NCBI RefSeq assembly: GCF_007474535.1
Contig: NZ_VKNW01000004.1
Location: forward strand, 186,001 to 250,000
Direction of reading: 5' to 3'
Source: Chryseobacterium echinoideorum
GTDB lineage: Bacteria; Bacteroidota; Bacteroidia; Flavobacteriales; Weeksellaceae
Length of the DNA: 64,000 bases
Shown: piece by piece, positions 33,455 to 43,425 of the stretch
Layout of the letters: every line of letters starts with the position of its first letter
Numbering within the stretch: position 1 is the stretch's first letter
Program-made: the position numbers and the translations under genes
Notes under the pieces: model-generated
Databases searched by the model: none
Seen by the model: only the letters and a program-made list of their open reading frames with translations
Told to the model about the DNA's origin: nothing

Positions 33455-35500
33455 TTAGTTCATCAGCAATTGAAGTGCTTCACTAAAACCGGCGTGATTG
33501 TCTCTTAAATCAGTTATTTCAAAAATTTCAGTTTCGTCATATTGTGCCGAATTATCGTAATCAAACGAAGCAAAAACAGAATTTTGCGTTTTCCGGGATA
33601 CGAAACCTTTTCCTAAAACCAAACCAATCTTACCAAAATCACCAAAGAAATATTCTTGAAGTAATGGAATAATATTTCTGTAAAAAGAATCTATAATTGT
33701 GGATTCATCTTTTCCTATGAAATAGGCATGACCAATTATGTGTTCCTGATCTAATAATTTTTCAATTCGCAAGTTTATTTTTTCTAAAACCTCAGCTACT
33801 TTAAAGTCATAAAGCTTGTAATCTAACTCTGGTAAGTCGTAATCTGGTGCAATCTCTTCAAACACAAATCTCCTTCTCAATGCCGAATCCAAAGCTTCAA
33901 CACTTCTGTCAGCGGTATTCATTGTTCCAATAACATGCAGATTCGCAGGAACACTAAATGTTTCCTTACTGTAAGCTAAAACGACCTCAAGTTCTTCGTC
34001 ATTTCCTTTTCTTTTATCTTCTTCGAGGAGTGTAATCAGTTCTCCAAATATTTGCGAAACATTGCCACGGTTTATTTCGTCAATAATCAGGACATGAGGT
34101 TTTTGTGGTAAAAGTTTATTCTCAGTTTTTGTCGAATTGTTGTGCTTAATTTTCTGATTAATATAGTTTATTACTGCCCAATATGCCGATGAATTAGAAC
34201 CTCCAATTACTTCCCGAAATTCTTTATCGATATTTCTAACTATGCTTAGATCCGGAAATGCTTTTTGCAGTTTTTCCGCTCTTGAATAGGAAACAGTATA
34301 TTCTCTGGCATCTACCGTATTTGCTGGCTGGACAATTAAATTTCCGTTGCTGGACACATCCACACACTTCATACCCATGCCTGAAGTTCGCAATGGCAAA
34401 ACAAGTGGATTATTTTCTTCCAGATGTTCCAAAACCTCTGAAATAAGTTGGGGATAAGCATCTTCAAAACTGTATTCCTGAACTACTTCTGATACCTCAT
34501 AATGTTGCTTTTTCGCTTGGTCACAAATTTTTCTAAATAATCCTTTCTGAACTTCATAAATTACTTTCTTTTCGCCTTTTTCGTCTTCTTCGACAAGTGG
34601 TTTTATCCCTTCAACAAAATCTTCATAAGACATACTTTGATGAAAAGTCGTAAACATTATCTGCCCCGCGTTCACCAACCTTTGATATTCTTCCTTTATT
34701 TTAGATCTATCCAGATTGATATTAAATTGAGGGTTTGCGATGCGGACTGCTTTTGTAATCGTGCTGTATGTTTTCCCGGTTCCGGGAGGGCCAAACAGAA
34801 TTTGGTTTAAAGGAGGACGAAAATCTTCTGTTTCCGCAGAAATAAAAATTGTTTCTTCTTCAGCATCAAGTTCTTCATCCAACTGCTCTACAATTTTATA
34901 TTTATTGAATCGTTCTTCCATTTTCTGGAACATTTTCTCCTGCTCATCCGCAGTAAAACGATGTGCAATAAATTCGGGATGTTGAGATTTCAGCAAAGTA
35001 ATTTCCTCATCAACAATTGGAATAATTGCATTCATCATTATTTCCAGTTCTTCTTTTGCTTCATCAAAACTCTGAAATTTAGGTGTGGAATACACTCCAA
35101 AAAATTCCATTTTATTGGTATCGGAACCAATGTACATATGTTCAAACTTCCCTTCAACCCTTTTTTTAATGTTTCGGATTAACTCAAGTGCTAAAGCATT
35201 CTGTTCATCGTGAGGTTTTTTTGTCTGATTGAACTGAATGAAAAATTCCATTCCCGACTTTGGGCGTAAATCAAAAACAAGGTTAATTAAATCCCCCGAA
35301 GAACCGGGATATGCAACCGGAATAAACCAAAACGTTGTGGAAAAGTATTTTGATTTTTCCGTTCCAATAAAATAATTCAGTTCCGCACCTTTATTTGCTT
35401 TCTGCCTTACCGAAAAAGTAAAGTTGTGGTTTTTGTCGTACTTTGATTTTAGCCAGTCAAAAACTTCCTGCTGTAATGCTTTATAGTTGATTTTGTTCAT
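33455..35500 (-). CDS. mcrB: McrB-like AAA+ GTPase
   Basis: 681 residues. Residues 1-170 are an N-terminal target-reading domain not closely like E. coli McrB-N, resembling DUF4268/MrcB-type folds. A linker follows. The AAA+ core has Walker A GPPGTGKT (237-244), Walker B VLIIDEINRGN (470-480) and the McrB signature MNTADRS (527-533), which directs GTP use. It translocates DNA and activates McrC. It follows the KAP gene by 31 bases in one operon. Confidence 0.93.
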   Translation of the reverse strand: MNKINYKALQQEVFDWLKSKYDKNHNFTFSVRQKANKGAELNYFIGTEKSKYFSTTFWFIPVAYPGSSGDLINLVFDLRPKSGMEFFIQFNQTKKPHDEQNALALELIRNIKKRVEGKFEHMYIGSDTNKMEFFGVYSTPKFQSFDEAKEELEIMMNAIIPIVDEEITLLKSQHPEFIAHRFTADEQEKMFQKMEERFNKYKIVEQLDEELDAEEETIFISAETEDFRPPLNQILFGPPGTGKTYSTITKAVRIANPQFNINLDRSKIKEEYQRLVNAGQIMFTTFHQSMSYEDFVEGIKPLVEEDEKGEKKVIYEVQKGLFRKICDQAKKQHYEVSEVVQEYSFEDAYPQLISEVLEHLEENNPLVLPLRTSGMGMKCVDVSSNGNLIVQPANTVDAREYTVSYSRAEKLQKAFPDLSIVRNIDKEFREVIGGSNSSAYWAVINYINQKIKHNNSTKTENKLLPQKPHVLIIDEINRGNVSQIFGELITLLEEDKRKGNDEELEVVLAYSKETFSVPANLHVIGTMNTADRSVEALDSALRRRFVFEEIAPDYDLPELDYKLYDFKVAEVLEKINLRIEKLLDQEHIIGHAYFIGKDESTIIDSFYRNIIPLLQEYFFGDFGKIGLVLGKGFVSRKTQNSVFASFDYDNSAQYDETEIFEITDLRDNHAGFSEALQLLMN

Positions 35501-35531
35501 AGTTTATTTTTCTAAATTTATTCAAATTATA

Positions 35532-38123
35532 TTAATCATGAGGTAATTTAATATGTGAAAACTGAAAATCTACAGAATTCCAACTATTCCCTTTAACTTT
35601 TTCATAAAAATCGGCGAACTCTTGTAATATATCAGAACAAATTTCTCTAAAGAAAAAATCTTCAAAATCTTCAGATTTGCCAAATAGCAACTTAATCCCC
35701 TCTTTCTTTATCGAGGTTTCGTAGTATCCAACATTATTTATCAGACTTAGTAAAAAATTTTCTTTTGAATTACAAGAATTTAATATTGACTTTACTTTTT
35801 CATTAATATCAGCATCAACATATTTTTCGCCATCATCTTTTTGTTTTACATTTTTGAAATACAAATTCCAAAACCCTTCGGTAAATTCAGTTTCTTCTCC
35901 TATAAATTTCAAAAGATAGCCTTTCTGAATTCCGTAAATCTCCTCCTCTGTGAGAGGGAATTTGTTCACAGTTTCTCCCCTTCTTCTATTTTTTAATTTG
36001 AGATCATGAAGAAGGTTGGCCTTACTTTGAATATTTCCTGAATCTTCTTCAAATACTGATATTAAGAAGTTCTTCCCATCAGTAACATTGCTGTAAAATT
36101 TAGCAACATCCTCCCATTCCATCAATTTATAGGAAAGTTTCTGAAAATCAATCAGATTACCTTTAACGTCTTTGCCCAAAATCTCCAACGAGGCTTTTAT
36201 TGTGTTTTCATATGCTTTTCCATTTTTGAAATGAGTAATCTTGTTAAGTCTTGTTGATAAATCTTTGATTTTTTTCTCTTCAATCCATTTATGGATTTGA
36301 GAATCTATTTGCATATAATCTCCTTCAATAAAATCCAAAAAGGTTTTTTCATCAATATTATTCCTGAAAATCGTTTGAGAAAAATATCTTTCGAATTTGG
36401 TGGCATATCTCACAGACAGTTCTCCTTCCAAAATTTTGCTATCAACATCATAACTAAATGAATTATTTTCATATCTAGGAAAAAGGCGATGAATTAAATC
36501 ATTAATCTTTTCCTTTTCAATATCGTCGATACAATTTATTTCAACATATTCAGACAAGTAGTAATCTAATACTGTAATTTCTTTTTCGGAACTATCCATT
36601 CCAGATTTATTATTTCTCTCTAAAAATTTTGCAAATTGTTTAGCCGCTGCTTTGGTTTCATCTATCGGCCTAAAATAATAGACTCCGGTATTGGTGTCTT
36701 CTTTAAAGAGTTCGTCTTTCTTTGTAAATAAAAGTCTATAAAGATAAGGATGCTTTAATCTTAGAATTTCCAGGTGAACTACATCTAAGAAATTTAGATT
36801 TAAATATATTCCTTCATAGTTTACAATAATGGAATTAATTACTTTCTTTATTTCTCTAAAATTATTGAGCCAAAATAAAAAGAGGTCATTTTCTCTAAAT
36901 CCTAAATCCCAGATTGTAGGATCTTGATCGTAACTTCTCAAGAAATTATCTATTTTAAAAGAAACGTTTGCAGGCAAAACCTCACGCAAACTTTCTTGAA
37001 AATAATCTTTTAATATATTTTTCTCAAAATATGGTAAATTTATTTCTACATTAATAATTTTATCAAGATATTTTATTGTGGACTCCGCACTCTGACCTTT
37101 AATACTTTCATTTACGTAATTACGGTCATATGCCAGTACGAAGAATGTATTTTTAAAATTTGCGGTTTTTCTAATCAACTTTAAAAGTTCAAAGATTTCC
37201 TCTTTATCCAATCGGTCTACATCATCTATAAAAACAATAATTTTTTTATTTACAAGACCTATTTTTTCATTTAGTTTTTCAAAAATAGTTTGTATACTCT
37301 GCTTTCTATAGAAAATATTACGAAAGAAACGGTAAAAAGTCAAACTGTTCCCATTATCTAATAATTCTTCCGAATAGATTGAAAAATCATCAGATAAATC
37401 TCTACCCAATGCATCCGAAAAGGAATTAAAAAAATCTTTTATTAAAACTTTTTTGTCATATCCCATCCATGGATTAAAGTCAAAAACAATTGTATTTTCT
37501 CCCTCTAAATTATTTTTTACAAAATTGAGGACTGAAGTTTTACCATCTCCCCATTCTCCATTTAAGCCTATTGTAAATGATGTCTCAAAACTATTTTTAG
37601 AGATAATCTTTGCTATTTTTTTAGATGCCAGATCAAACAATCCGTCTAACTTATCATCTACAGGATCAGAAATTGGAGCATCTTCAAATAGTTGATTATG
37701 TTTTTGTATAGTTTTCTTAGTCTGCAAAAATTTTAGATAACCTCCCAAATGAAACATTAAAACTAAAAAAATTGTATCAAGATACGCAATACTGCTACTT
37801 AATCTGAAGGTTATAAAAGTAAAAAAATCATTAAACGCTCTTTCATAAGTATACAAACCAGTCAAAAGCAGTAAAACAAAAGTCATTGTGGCTTTTGGCT
37901 TTACAGAATTACAAAAATTCATCTGTAGAGCACTATAAATTATCACCGCAACGATTAAGATAAAATCAAGAAAAAAAGTAGATTTCACTTGATCCATAGT
38001 ATTATGAACTAAATGCTCTAAGAAAAACTTCTCAATTAAGGGAGTAAGTGCCGTCAAAACAATTACGAAAATTAGAAATAATAGAAAATCTCTGTATTTA
38101 CCTACTTCTTTTGTGTCCATCAT
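35532..38123 (-). CDS. KAP-family P-loop NTPase with N-terminal membrane helices
   Basis: 863 residues. Four hydrophobic segments fill the first 135 residues (about 13-32, 51-67, 79-93, 111-130). The KAP NTPase follows, with Walker A GLNGEWGDGKTS (186-197), FDFNPW downstream, and Walker B IIVFIDDVDRL (295-305). The C-terminal 400 residues are helical and unassigned. KAP NTPases are membrane-associated STAND/ABC-like ATPases; several bacterial members take part in phage defence. Most KAP proteins carry their TM helices inside the P-loop domain, whereas here they lie before it. The gene sits between a Vsr-like nuclease gene and mcrBC. Confidence 0.9.
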   Translation of the reverse strand: MMDTKEVGKYRDFLLFLIFVIVLTALTPLIEKFFLEHLVHNTMDQVKSTFFLDFILIVAVIIYSALQMNFCNSVKPKATMTFVLLLLTGLYTYERAFNDFFTFITFRLSSSIAYLDTIFLVLMFHLGGYLKFLQTKKTIQKHNQLFEDAPISDPVDDKLDGLFDLASKKIAKIISKNSFETSFTIGLNGEWGDGKTSVLNFVKNNLEGENTIVFDFNPWMGYDKKVLIKDFFNSFSDALGRDLSDDFSIYSEELLDNGNSLTFYRFFRNIFYRKQSIQTIFEKLNEKIGLVNKKIIVFIDDVDRLDKEEIFELLKLIRKTANFKNTFFVLAYDRNYVNESIKGQSAESTIKYLDKIINVEINLPYFEKNILKDYFQESLREVLPANVSFKIDNFLRSYDQDPTIWDLGFRENDLFLFWLNNFREIKKVINSIIVNYEGIYLNLNFLDVVHLEILRLKHPYLYRLLFTKKDELFKEDTNTGVYYFRPIDETKAAAKQFAKFLERNNKSGMDSSEKEITVLDYYLSEYVEINCIDDIEKEKINDLIHRLFPRYENNSFSYDVDSKILEGELSVRYATKFERYFSQTIFRNNIDEKTFLDFIEGDYMQIDSQIHKWIEEKKIKDLSTRLNKITHFKNGKAYENTIKASLEILGKDVKGNLIDFQKLSYKLMEWEDVAKFYSNVTDGKNFLISVFEEDSGNIQSKANLLHDLKLKNRRRGETVNKFPLTEEEIYGIQKGYLLKFIGEETEFTEGFWNLYFKNVKQKDDGEKYVDADINEKVKSILNSCNSKENFLLSLINNVGYYETSIKKEGIKLLFGKSEDFEDFFFREICSDILQEFADFYEKVKGNSWNSVDFQFSHIKLPHD

Positions 38124-38141
38124 TTAATTATTTAATCAATG

Positions 38142-39200
38142 TCAATATTGTCTTTCAATAGAATTTAAAACCGCTTCCAAATTTTCGGTGATTTGTTTTC
38201 CGCTAAATCTTAGACTCTGAATGCCAAGTTGCTCCAATTCTTTAACAATTCTTCGATCCTTTTCAGCATCATGAAATTCTTTGCCATCACAAAAAATTGC
38301 GAGTTTTTTTTCAGGAAAATACAGATCTACCTCGGTAATCAGTCGCTCTTGACCTAACCAAAGTTCATCTCTTTGCATATCAAAATAATTTGAAACTATT
38401 TCACCCGTTTTAAAAATACTTGTTTGCATATTTGGTGTAAGATTTTTAACATATAAACCTTGTAATAAAAATAATTCTATTGGAGATCCACAACCAAATA
38501 CTCTACGTGGAACTGAATTTTTGAAGTTTTTGAAATATAAATTGGTTTTATATCTTCTAAACTTTGCGTTCATTTCATTAGTGTAATCTTCATTTTCTGG
38601 TAATTGAACATCTCTTTTATCGAAAATTGGTGACAAAAAGAACATCCCCCAATTGAAGCCTAATGAATCAATAAAGTTGTTATATCCTATTTCTGCAAAG
38701 ATCTCATAGCTCATGCCCATTCCTTGATTCCACTTTTGAAATGGATTGAATTCGGTATATACCAAATTTGAGTTTTCATTGACTTTTTGCAAATCAAAAA
38801 TTTTAAAATTTTCAATCGAAAACGTATCAATTTTACCTCTTTTAAGCATTGGCATTAGTGACACATTATAAGGAATCCCTTCAATCGTATTTTCATCAAT
38901 GTCTTTTATTACATAAAAATTTAGAACGATTTTGACGCATTGAAATTCCTTTACTCCCATACTTTCATAATATTCAAGTTCAGTTTCACTTGGATTTGCA
39001 TGAATAATCGGAGGAACGTTGTGACTTAACAAATAATTTATTCTTGATTTTGTAATTGGCTGAATACCATCCAAATAATTAAAGTCAAGATTCAACAGTA
39101 AAGGAAGATTACTTAAATCTACTTTAAGGCTTTTCCTTTTTGGGAAATTTTTATAGTGAGGCAAGTTCCTAATTAGGAATTCCGGTCGATTCGTAATCAC
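38142..39200 (-). CDS. Protein with C-terminal DUF559/Vsr-like nuclease domain
   Basis: 352 residues. The N-terminal 230 residues are unassigned (DGIQPITKSRINYLLSHNVP; WNQGMGMSYEIFAEIGYNNF). From about 235 on, a restriction-endonuclease-like fold of the Vsr/DUF559 type is visible: SPIELFLLQGLYV (Glu), LITEVDLYFPEKKLAIFCDG (Asp, then x-C-D-G) and KEFHDAEKDRRIVKELEQLG. It probably nicks or cuts DNA. Spacing of 17 bases upstream and 18 downstream puts it in one operon with the type ISP remnant, KAP and McrBC. Confidence 0.75.
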   Translation of the reverse strand: MITNRPEFLIRNLPHYKNFPKRKSLKVDLSNLPLLLNLDFNYLDGIQPITKSRINYLLSHNVPPIIHANPSETELEYYESMGVKEFQCVKIVLNFYVIKDIDENTIEGIPYNVSLMPMLKRGKIDTFSIENFKIFDLQKVNENSNLVYTEFNPFQKWNQGMGMSYEIFAEIGYNNFIDSLGFNWGMFFLSPIFDKRDVQLPENEDYTNEMNAKFRRYKTNLYFKNFKNSVPRRVFGCGSPIELFLLQGLYVKNLTPNMQTSIFKTGEIVSNYFDMQRDELWLGQERLITEVDLYFPEKKLAIFCDGKEFHDAEKDRRIVKELEQLGIQSLRFSGKQITENLEAVLNSIERQY

Positions 39201-39217
39201 TTTTCTGGTAAAAACTT

Positions 39218-40357
39218 TTAATTAAGAAAACCTTCAACTACATTATCCACCTCCTTCATCAACCTATCCGTCTCCGTCAAAGCCACAATAATTTTTTGAT
39301 AATGCAGTATGTCTTCAAAATCTAAGGCTCTTCCTTTTCGGTCTTTCAGCCATTTTTGTGCGGGTTGATAACCTCCTATGTAAAAATTCCAAGCAATTTC
39401 GGGAACGTTGGCGAAATATTGATTTGCGTTAATATAAACATTTCCGTTTTTATACATAGATTTTTCAACAACATTATCTCCATCTATGGGATATTGTGTA
39501 ATAAATTGCTCTACATTTGGACTTTCGAGCAGATGAATTTCCCTTATCTGTTTTCCTAATTCTACTAATATCCAAAAAGATTTCTTATCGGTTGGATATG
39601 GAATTCTCGGAAAATCAATATTCAAAAATTCTTTGTACTTCTCGCGGTATGACGGCGAATGAAGAACAGCATAAATGTAATCTAGAATATCTTCAGGATA
39701 AAATTGATTGGTCTCTTCTGTTTGTTCAGAATAATTTGGTCGTTCCGGTGCGAAGTATAATCCAAGACTATTTGCAATTTTGTCCACAATTTCCATGTTT
39801 AGATTTGGAACTCTTTCTAAAATTTCGTCGGAAATCTGTCCTTTTGTTTCAGGGTATAAGTATAGTGGAAATAAATTAACGCCACCTCGTCTAAACATAT
39901 TTGCATCAGTTGGATTTCTAGATACAGTTGCCAAACACCATTCAATATCACCAACGGCAAGTCCTTGTCTTCCCATACCCAAAAGTAAATTATCTCTATT
40001 TTTTGAATGATTGATTAATTCCTTTCGAGGTCTATCAACAACTATTCTATCAAATAAAATGTATTTGTTTTCAAACGGACGATAAGAACAAATTGAAATT
40101 TCATCCTTAATTGAAAGTTTAGAAATGAAATTTTTCGCATCATTAATATTAAAATCTGATGAAGATTTAACTCCATATTTCAATGAAATTTCGCTCTCGC
40201 TCTCGCTTGATGATGAAAAATTTGATAATCGCTTTTCAAGAACTGTTTTATCATCGTCCATACAGAAATGGTCTCTATGAGTTTGGAATCCCATTACATT
40301 AACCTTAAATAATTCGGTTGGATTTATTCCTGCATCATACTTCTTAAATGAACTTAA
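39218..40357 (-). pseudogene. C-terminal part of a type ISP restriction-modification protein
   Basis: The frame gives 358 residues from an ATG at 40294, but family-like sequence continues upstream without a start (FKKYDAGINPTELFKVNV) to a stop at 40358-40360. The content matches the type ISP C-terminal specificity domain: GFQTHRDHFCMDDDK, ICSYRPFENKYILFDRIVVD, and IPEIAWNFYIGGYQPAQKWL-like text near the end (NVPEIAWNFYIGGYQPAQKW). The nuclease, helicase and methyltransferase parts, normally several hundred residues before this, are missing. A separately made target-recognition domain is possible, but the broken 5' edge favours a deletion remnant. Confidence 0.75.
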
Positions 40358-40508
40358 TTACATGTTGAATATCAAATAATTAAATATAAGCCACCCATTT
40401 TTACACCCATATTTGTTTGTTGTTTTTTGTGTCTAGGTTCAATGACTGTGGTAACTGAGAATAAGTCATTAAAATTTTTAATATTATTTTATTAATAAAT
40501 ATTAAATT

Positions 40509-41282
40509 TCATTCGGGGTCATTACAAAAAAACACTTTAAAATTTAGAAGGTCAAATATGGTATTATCTTCTGAAGTAAAAATACTTCGTAATGTATCAT
40601 TGTCATAATTAAAGTACAATTTGTATTTTCTTGTAATACTTCTATTTTTGCTTCTCAATATCCGTGCTATAGATTCCTTTGTTGGAAGTTTAGATTTATT
40701 CTCTCCATTTGCGCTGAATATGTAATTATCACAATCAATTAATTCATACAATGCATTACTATTATTTCCCTTACTGCCGTGATGAGTTACTTTTACTAAT
40801 TCACATTTGAGTTTATTTTCAGACGAATATCCAAAGTTAAGAAGAGACTTCACTACATCTGATGGATGGGAATCTGCAAGCCATAAAACTTTTTTTCCTC
40901 CCATTTCTGTTATAAATGAAATACTACTACCATTTTCAATATTTACGTCTTCTTTCCATTTATCTATATCAAAATCAATTATTTTTGTCTGATAATCATT
41001 TTTAACTACCCCTACAGCTTCACTTATTGATTCATCTTCTATTAATTCAAAAGGTTTTGAAGTGACAATATTATATTTATCTCTTAAGTTTTTAAGTTTG
41101 CCAATCGTAGGAGATAGAAAAGTAATTTTCATACCTGCAATATCTATTTGCTCAGAATAGTTTGTATAATCCAAACTTGGCATTTTGTCGATACTTTTTA
41201 AATAGTTGTAAAGTATATCTCCTTGTTCAATACTTTCAGCACTACTTAAAGAAAACAAAATGATTATGGGGAATTCTAATAC
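40509..41282 (-). pseudogene. C-terminal part of a ComEC-like MBL-fold protein
   Basis: The second half of a metallo-beta-lactamase-fold hydrolase: KKVLWLADSHPSDVVKSLLN (metal Asp), VKVTHHGSKGNNSNALYEL (metal His) and DNYIFSANGENKSKLPTKES. The first half with HxHxDH is absent. The frame starts at a TTG (41258) but stays open to 41282, where a stop precedes it; SSAESIEQGDILYNYLKSID fits mid-protein sequence. Intact relatives of 330 or more residues accompany defence islands. Likely inactive. It lies at the seam between mobilization and defence parts of the element. Confidence 0.7.
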
Positions 41283-41301
41283 TTAAATTAAAGCAAAAAA
41301 A

Positions 41302-41325
41302 GAATGAGAACTTTTGTTCTCATTC
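41302..41325 (-). terminator. Terminator of the mobilization operon
   Basis: GAATGAGAAC, loop of 4, exact complement. On the minus strand it is followed by TTTTTTTGC. It sits 65 bases past the stop of the 41390 gene. Confidence 0.85.
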
Positions 41326-41389
41326 AATACTCGTTGCCAAGCTTAGCAGTGCGTCAATGTTTTGTAAAGATAATAAAACTTTGGCGAAG

Positions 41390-41989
41390 TTATTTACTCT
41401 CAAACCCCTCCTTAAATTTCATAAATTTCTCACCATCTTTTGGATTCTTCTTCATCCATTTGTTCATTAAATCTGTATTGTACTTCAATTGGTCATAGTC
41501 TCTGATTTCGAAAATAACTTTTCCATCTTTCTTGATTTCATCCAAAATTTCCTGCCGAATTTCACTTTTGGCTCGGATGCTTTCGGAGTACCATTTGAAT
41601 GCAATATGTCCAGAACCAAATGTAATAATTCCCGCCAAGGACAAAATACCGATGCTTCCTGGAAAAATAAATTTGATGTGTTTTTCAATTCTTTCAAAAA
41701 AGTTGACCGTGGTTTCCGACAGATGCGCAGGAATGCTTTCAGGAATTGATGTTTTGTAATCCCAAATAGAATCAAGTTCTGTTCTAACAAACTGAATCGC
41801 TTTCTGCATCATATTGGTTGAACCAATAATCGCATTCTGTGCAGATTGATAAAAATTACGTGCTTCTAAATGAATTGTCTCTGCTTGATTAGCAGATTTA
41901 ATGCTTTCTTCATTTGTTTCAACCACCTTTTTCAGCAGTTCATAAATATCGATTTGTGGTTCGTTTGGTGCTGTGTTTTGATGTTCCAT
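41390..41989 (-). CDS. Mobilization-associated membrane protein
   Basis: 199 residues: an acidic helical N-terminus (EPQIDIYELLKKVVETNEES), a TM helix around 112-130 (SIGILSLAGIITFGSGHIAF) and a charged helical tail ending MNKWMKKNPKDGEKFMKFKE. No enzyme motif. It follows the relaxase gene by 1 base and is last before the terminator, the place where Bacteroidota mobilization operons often carry a small membrane protein. It probably links the relaxosome to the membrane or a helper conjugation machine (inference). Confidence 0.7.
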   Translation of the reverse strand: MEHQNTAPNEPQIDIYELLKKVVETNEESIKSANQAETIHLEARNFYQSAQNAIIGSTNMMQKAIQFVRTELDSIWDYKTSIPESIPAHLSETTVNFFERIEKHIKFIFPGSIGILSLAGIITFGSGHIAFKWYSESIRAKSEIRQEILDEIKKDGKVIFEIRDYDQLKYNTDLMNKWMKKNPKDGEKFMKFKEGFESK

Positions 41990-41990
41990 T

Positions 41991-42902
41991 TTATCTAAAT
42001 TTTCGTTTTTTTCGTTTTAATAATTCATCGTCGGGAGCGGTGTACGTTGGTTTTAAAAACTCATCAACCGTTTTTCCAATCTCTTTGGAGATATTGGTTC
42101 TTGAAATTTCCGTTTCTTCATTTTCTCGCATTTGCTCAAGCAAGGTTTGAATATGTTCAGCCCTCTCGAAGTTGGAATTCAAAGTTGTCTTGATATCTGC
42201 AATTTTCAGTTTGTTGGTAATTTCTGAAAGTTTATAGCCGGGTTTGTATTGTCGTTCGGTTTGGTAGTTGATGTCTTCATATCGCACAATCCGCATTCCC
42301 GAAATTCCGTCTTTCACATTTTGTGAAAGAGTTACTCGATAACCTTTTAGATGCATTTTCATTACAAGATCATCGAAGTTTTTAGCGTATTTCAAAGAGT
42401 TTGTCAAAGCATAATACATCATCTGTTTCTTCTCTTTTCCAATCTCGATATCTGTTTTCAGATTCAGTTTCTGACAAACTTCTCGGACTGCTTTACCAAA
42501 GTTTTCTCCGATTTTGTGTGCGGTAATCGTGTTCTCGCCAAAAGTGTTCACTCGGTTTACAATGAAGTGAATGTGCTTTTGCTTCGTGGAAGAATGAATA
42601 TCCAAACGAATTTGATTATCATCCGTAACTCCGACTTTTTTTAATGCTCTCAAGGCTAAATCAGTCAGTTCTTCATTTGTCAGCTTATCGCCAATAGATT
42701 TCTCCGGAGAGATATATCCTGTTAATGCCCAATTTTTTACATTTTTATTTCTGTTGGCGACTGCTTTCATTTCCTTGAATTGTATTTCGGGATCCTCGCT
42801 CAAAAGATTATTGCCGTAAACCATCTCCGCAGTTCCTTTGTCGTTTCCGTTGTATTCCACAGCGATTTTGGAAATTCGTCTTGTGGTTGCACTGTTATTC
42901 AT
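41991..42902 (-). CDS. MobB/BmgA-type relaxase
   Basis: 303 residues. MobP/MobV-like relaxase features: an N-terminal segment with YGNNLLSEDPE, the first motif region NVKNWALTGYISPEKS, and the HxH metal motif DIHSSTKQKHIHFIVNRVN (His110, His112), followed by FGENTITAHKIGENFGKAVR. It nicks oriT and leads transfer DNA. The length is on the short side, typical of small mobilizable elements. It overlaps the MobC-like gene by 8 bases. Confidence 0.9.
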   Translation of the reverse strand: MNNSATTRRISKIAVEYNGNDKGTAEMVYGNNLLSEDPEIQFKEMKAVANRNKNVKNWALTGYISPEKSIGDKLTNEELTDLALRALKKVGVTDDNQIRLDIHSSTKQKHIHFIVNRVNTFGENTITAHKIGENFGKAVREVCQKLNLKTDIEIGKEKKQMMYYALTNSLKYAKNFDDLVMKMHLKGYRVTLSQNVKDGISGMRIVRYEDINYQTERQYKPGYKLSEITNKLKIADIKTTLNSNFERAEHIQTLLEQMRENEETEISRTNISKEIGKTVDEFLKPTYTAPDDELLKRKKRKFR

Positions 42903-43368
42903 CTTCTTGAAATTCCGCTTCCGTTCTTGCGTTCATTTTATTGTAGAGATAATCGTAAATCAGTTTCGTAACAATTTCAACTTCTCTTAGAATCACTTTG
43001 GTGTGATCCAATTGTGAAAACTCACTGCGCCGAAACATATTTTTTATTCTGATGAAGTTATTTCCATATTCGAGCAAAGTTTTGTCATCCACAAACTCTT
43101 TTATCCTTAGTTCGCCATTTGTAATTTTTAGTCGAGTATATTTTGAAAATTTGAGATTGTATCGCTTCGCTTCTTGTATGGCTTCATCAAACTCTTTTTG
43201 GGTCAATCTCGTCGAAACCACTTTGGTGAATTGGTTGGAAGTCTTCTTTTTCAACCCACCTTTTCTGCCAATTTCTTTGAAGTAATTTCTTCGTTTTTCC
43301 TGTGCAATTTTCTTTTCTTGTTCTCTTGAAATTTGCTGTACAAATTGTTTTATTTGATCATTTTCCAT
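42895..43368 (-). CDS. MobC/MobA-like relaxosome accessory protein
   Basis: 157 residues from the ATG at 43368 (the frame is open to 43395 but ENDQIKQFVQQISREQEKKI is the usual beginning). A basic stretch GRKGGLKKK precedes a ribbon-helix-helix-like part, SNQFTKVVSTRLTQKEFDEA, the pattern of MobC proteins that bind oriT and help the relaxase. The C-terminal region HTKVILREVEIVTKLIYDYL is also typical. First gene of the three-gene mobilization operon. Confidence 0.85.
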   Translation of the reverse strand: MENDQIKQFVQQISREQEKKIAQEKRRNYFKEIGRKGGLKKKTSNQFTKVVSTRLTQKEFDEAIQEAKRYNLKFSKYTRLKITNGELRIKEFVDDKTLLEYGNNFIRIKNMFRRSEFSQLDHTKVILREVEIVTKLIYDYLYNKMNARTEAEFQEDE

Positions 43369-43425
43369 TTGATATTTTTTTCTTTTCTGAAGCAAAAATT
43401 TCTATTTTTTGCTGTTAATATTTTT

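Noticed and set aside
41485..41790. Open frames on both strands overlapping the mobilization membrane-protein gene
   Set aside because: They overlap the 199-residue gene that fits the operon spacing; no family features.
41991..43368. Full conjugative transfer system
   Set aside because: Only relaxase, MobC-like protein and one small membrane protein are present; no coupling ATPase or Tra genes occur in the element.
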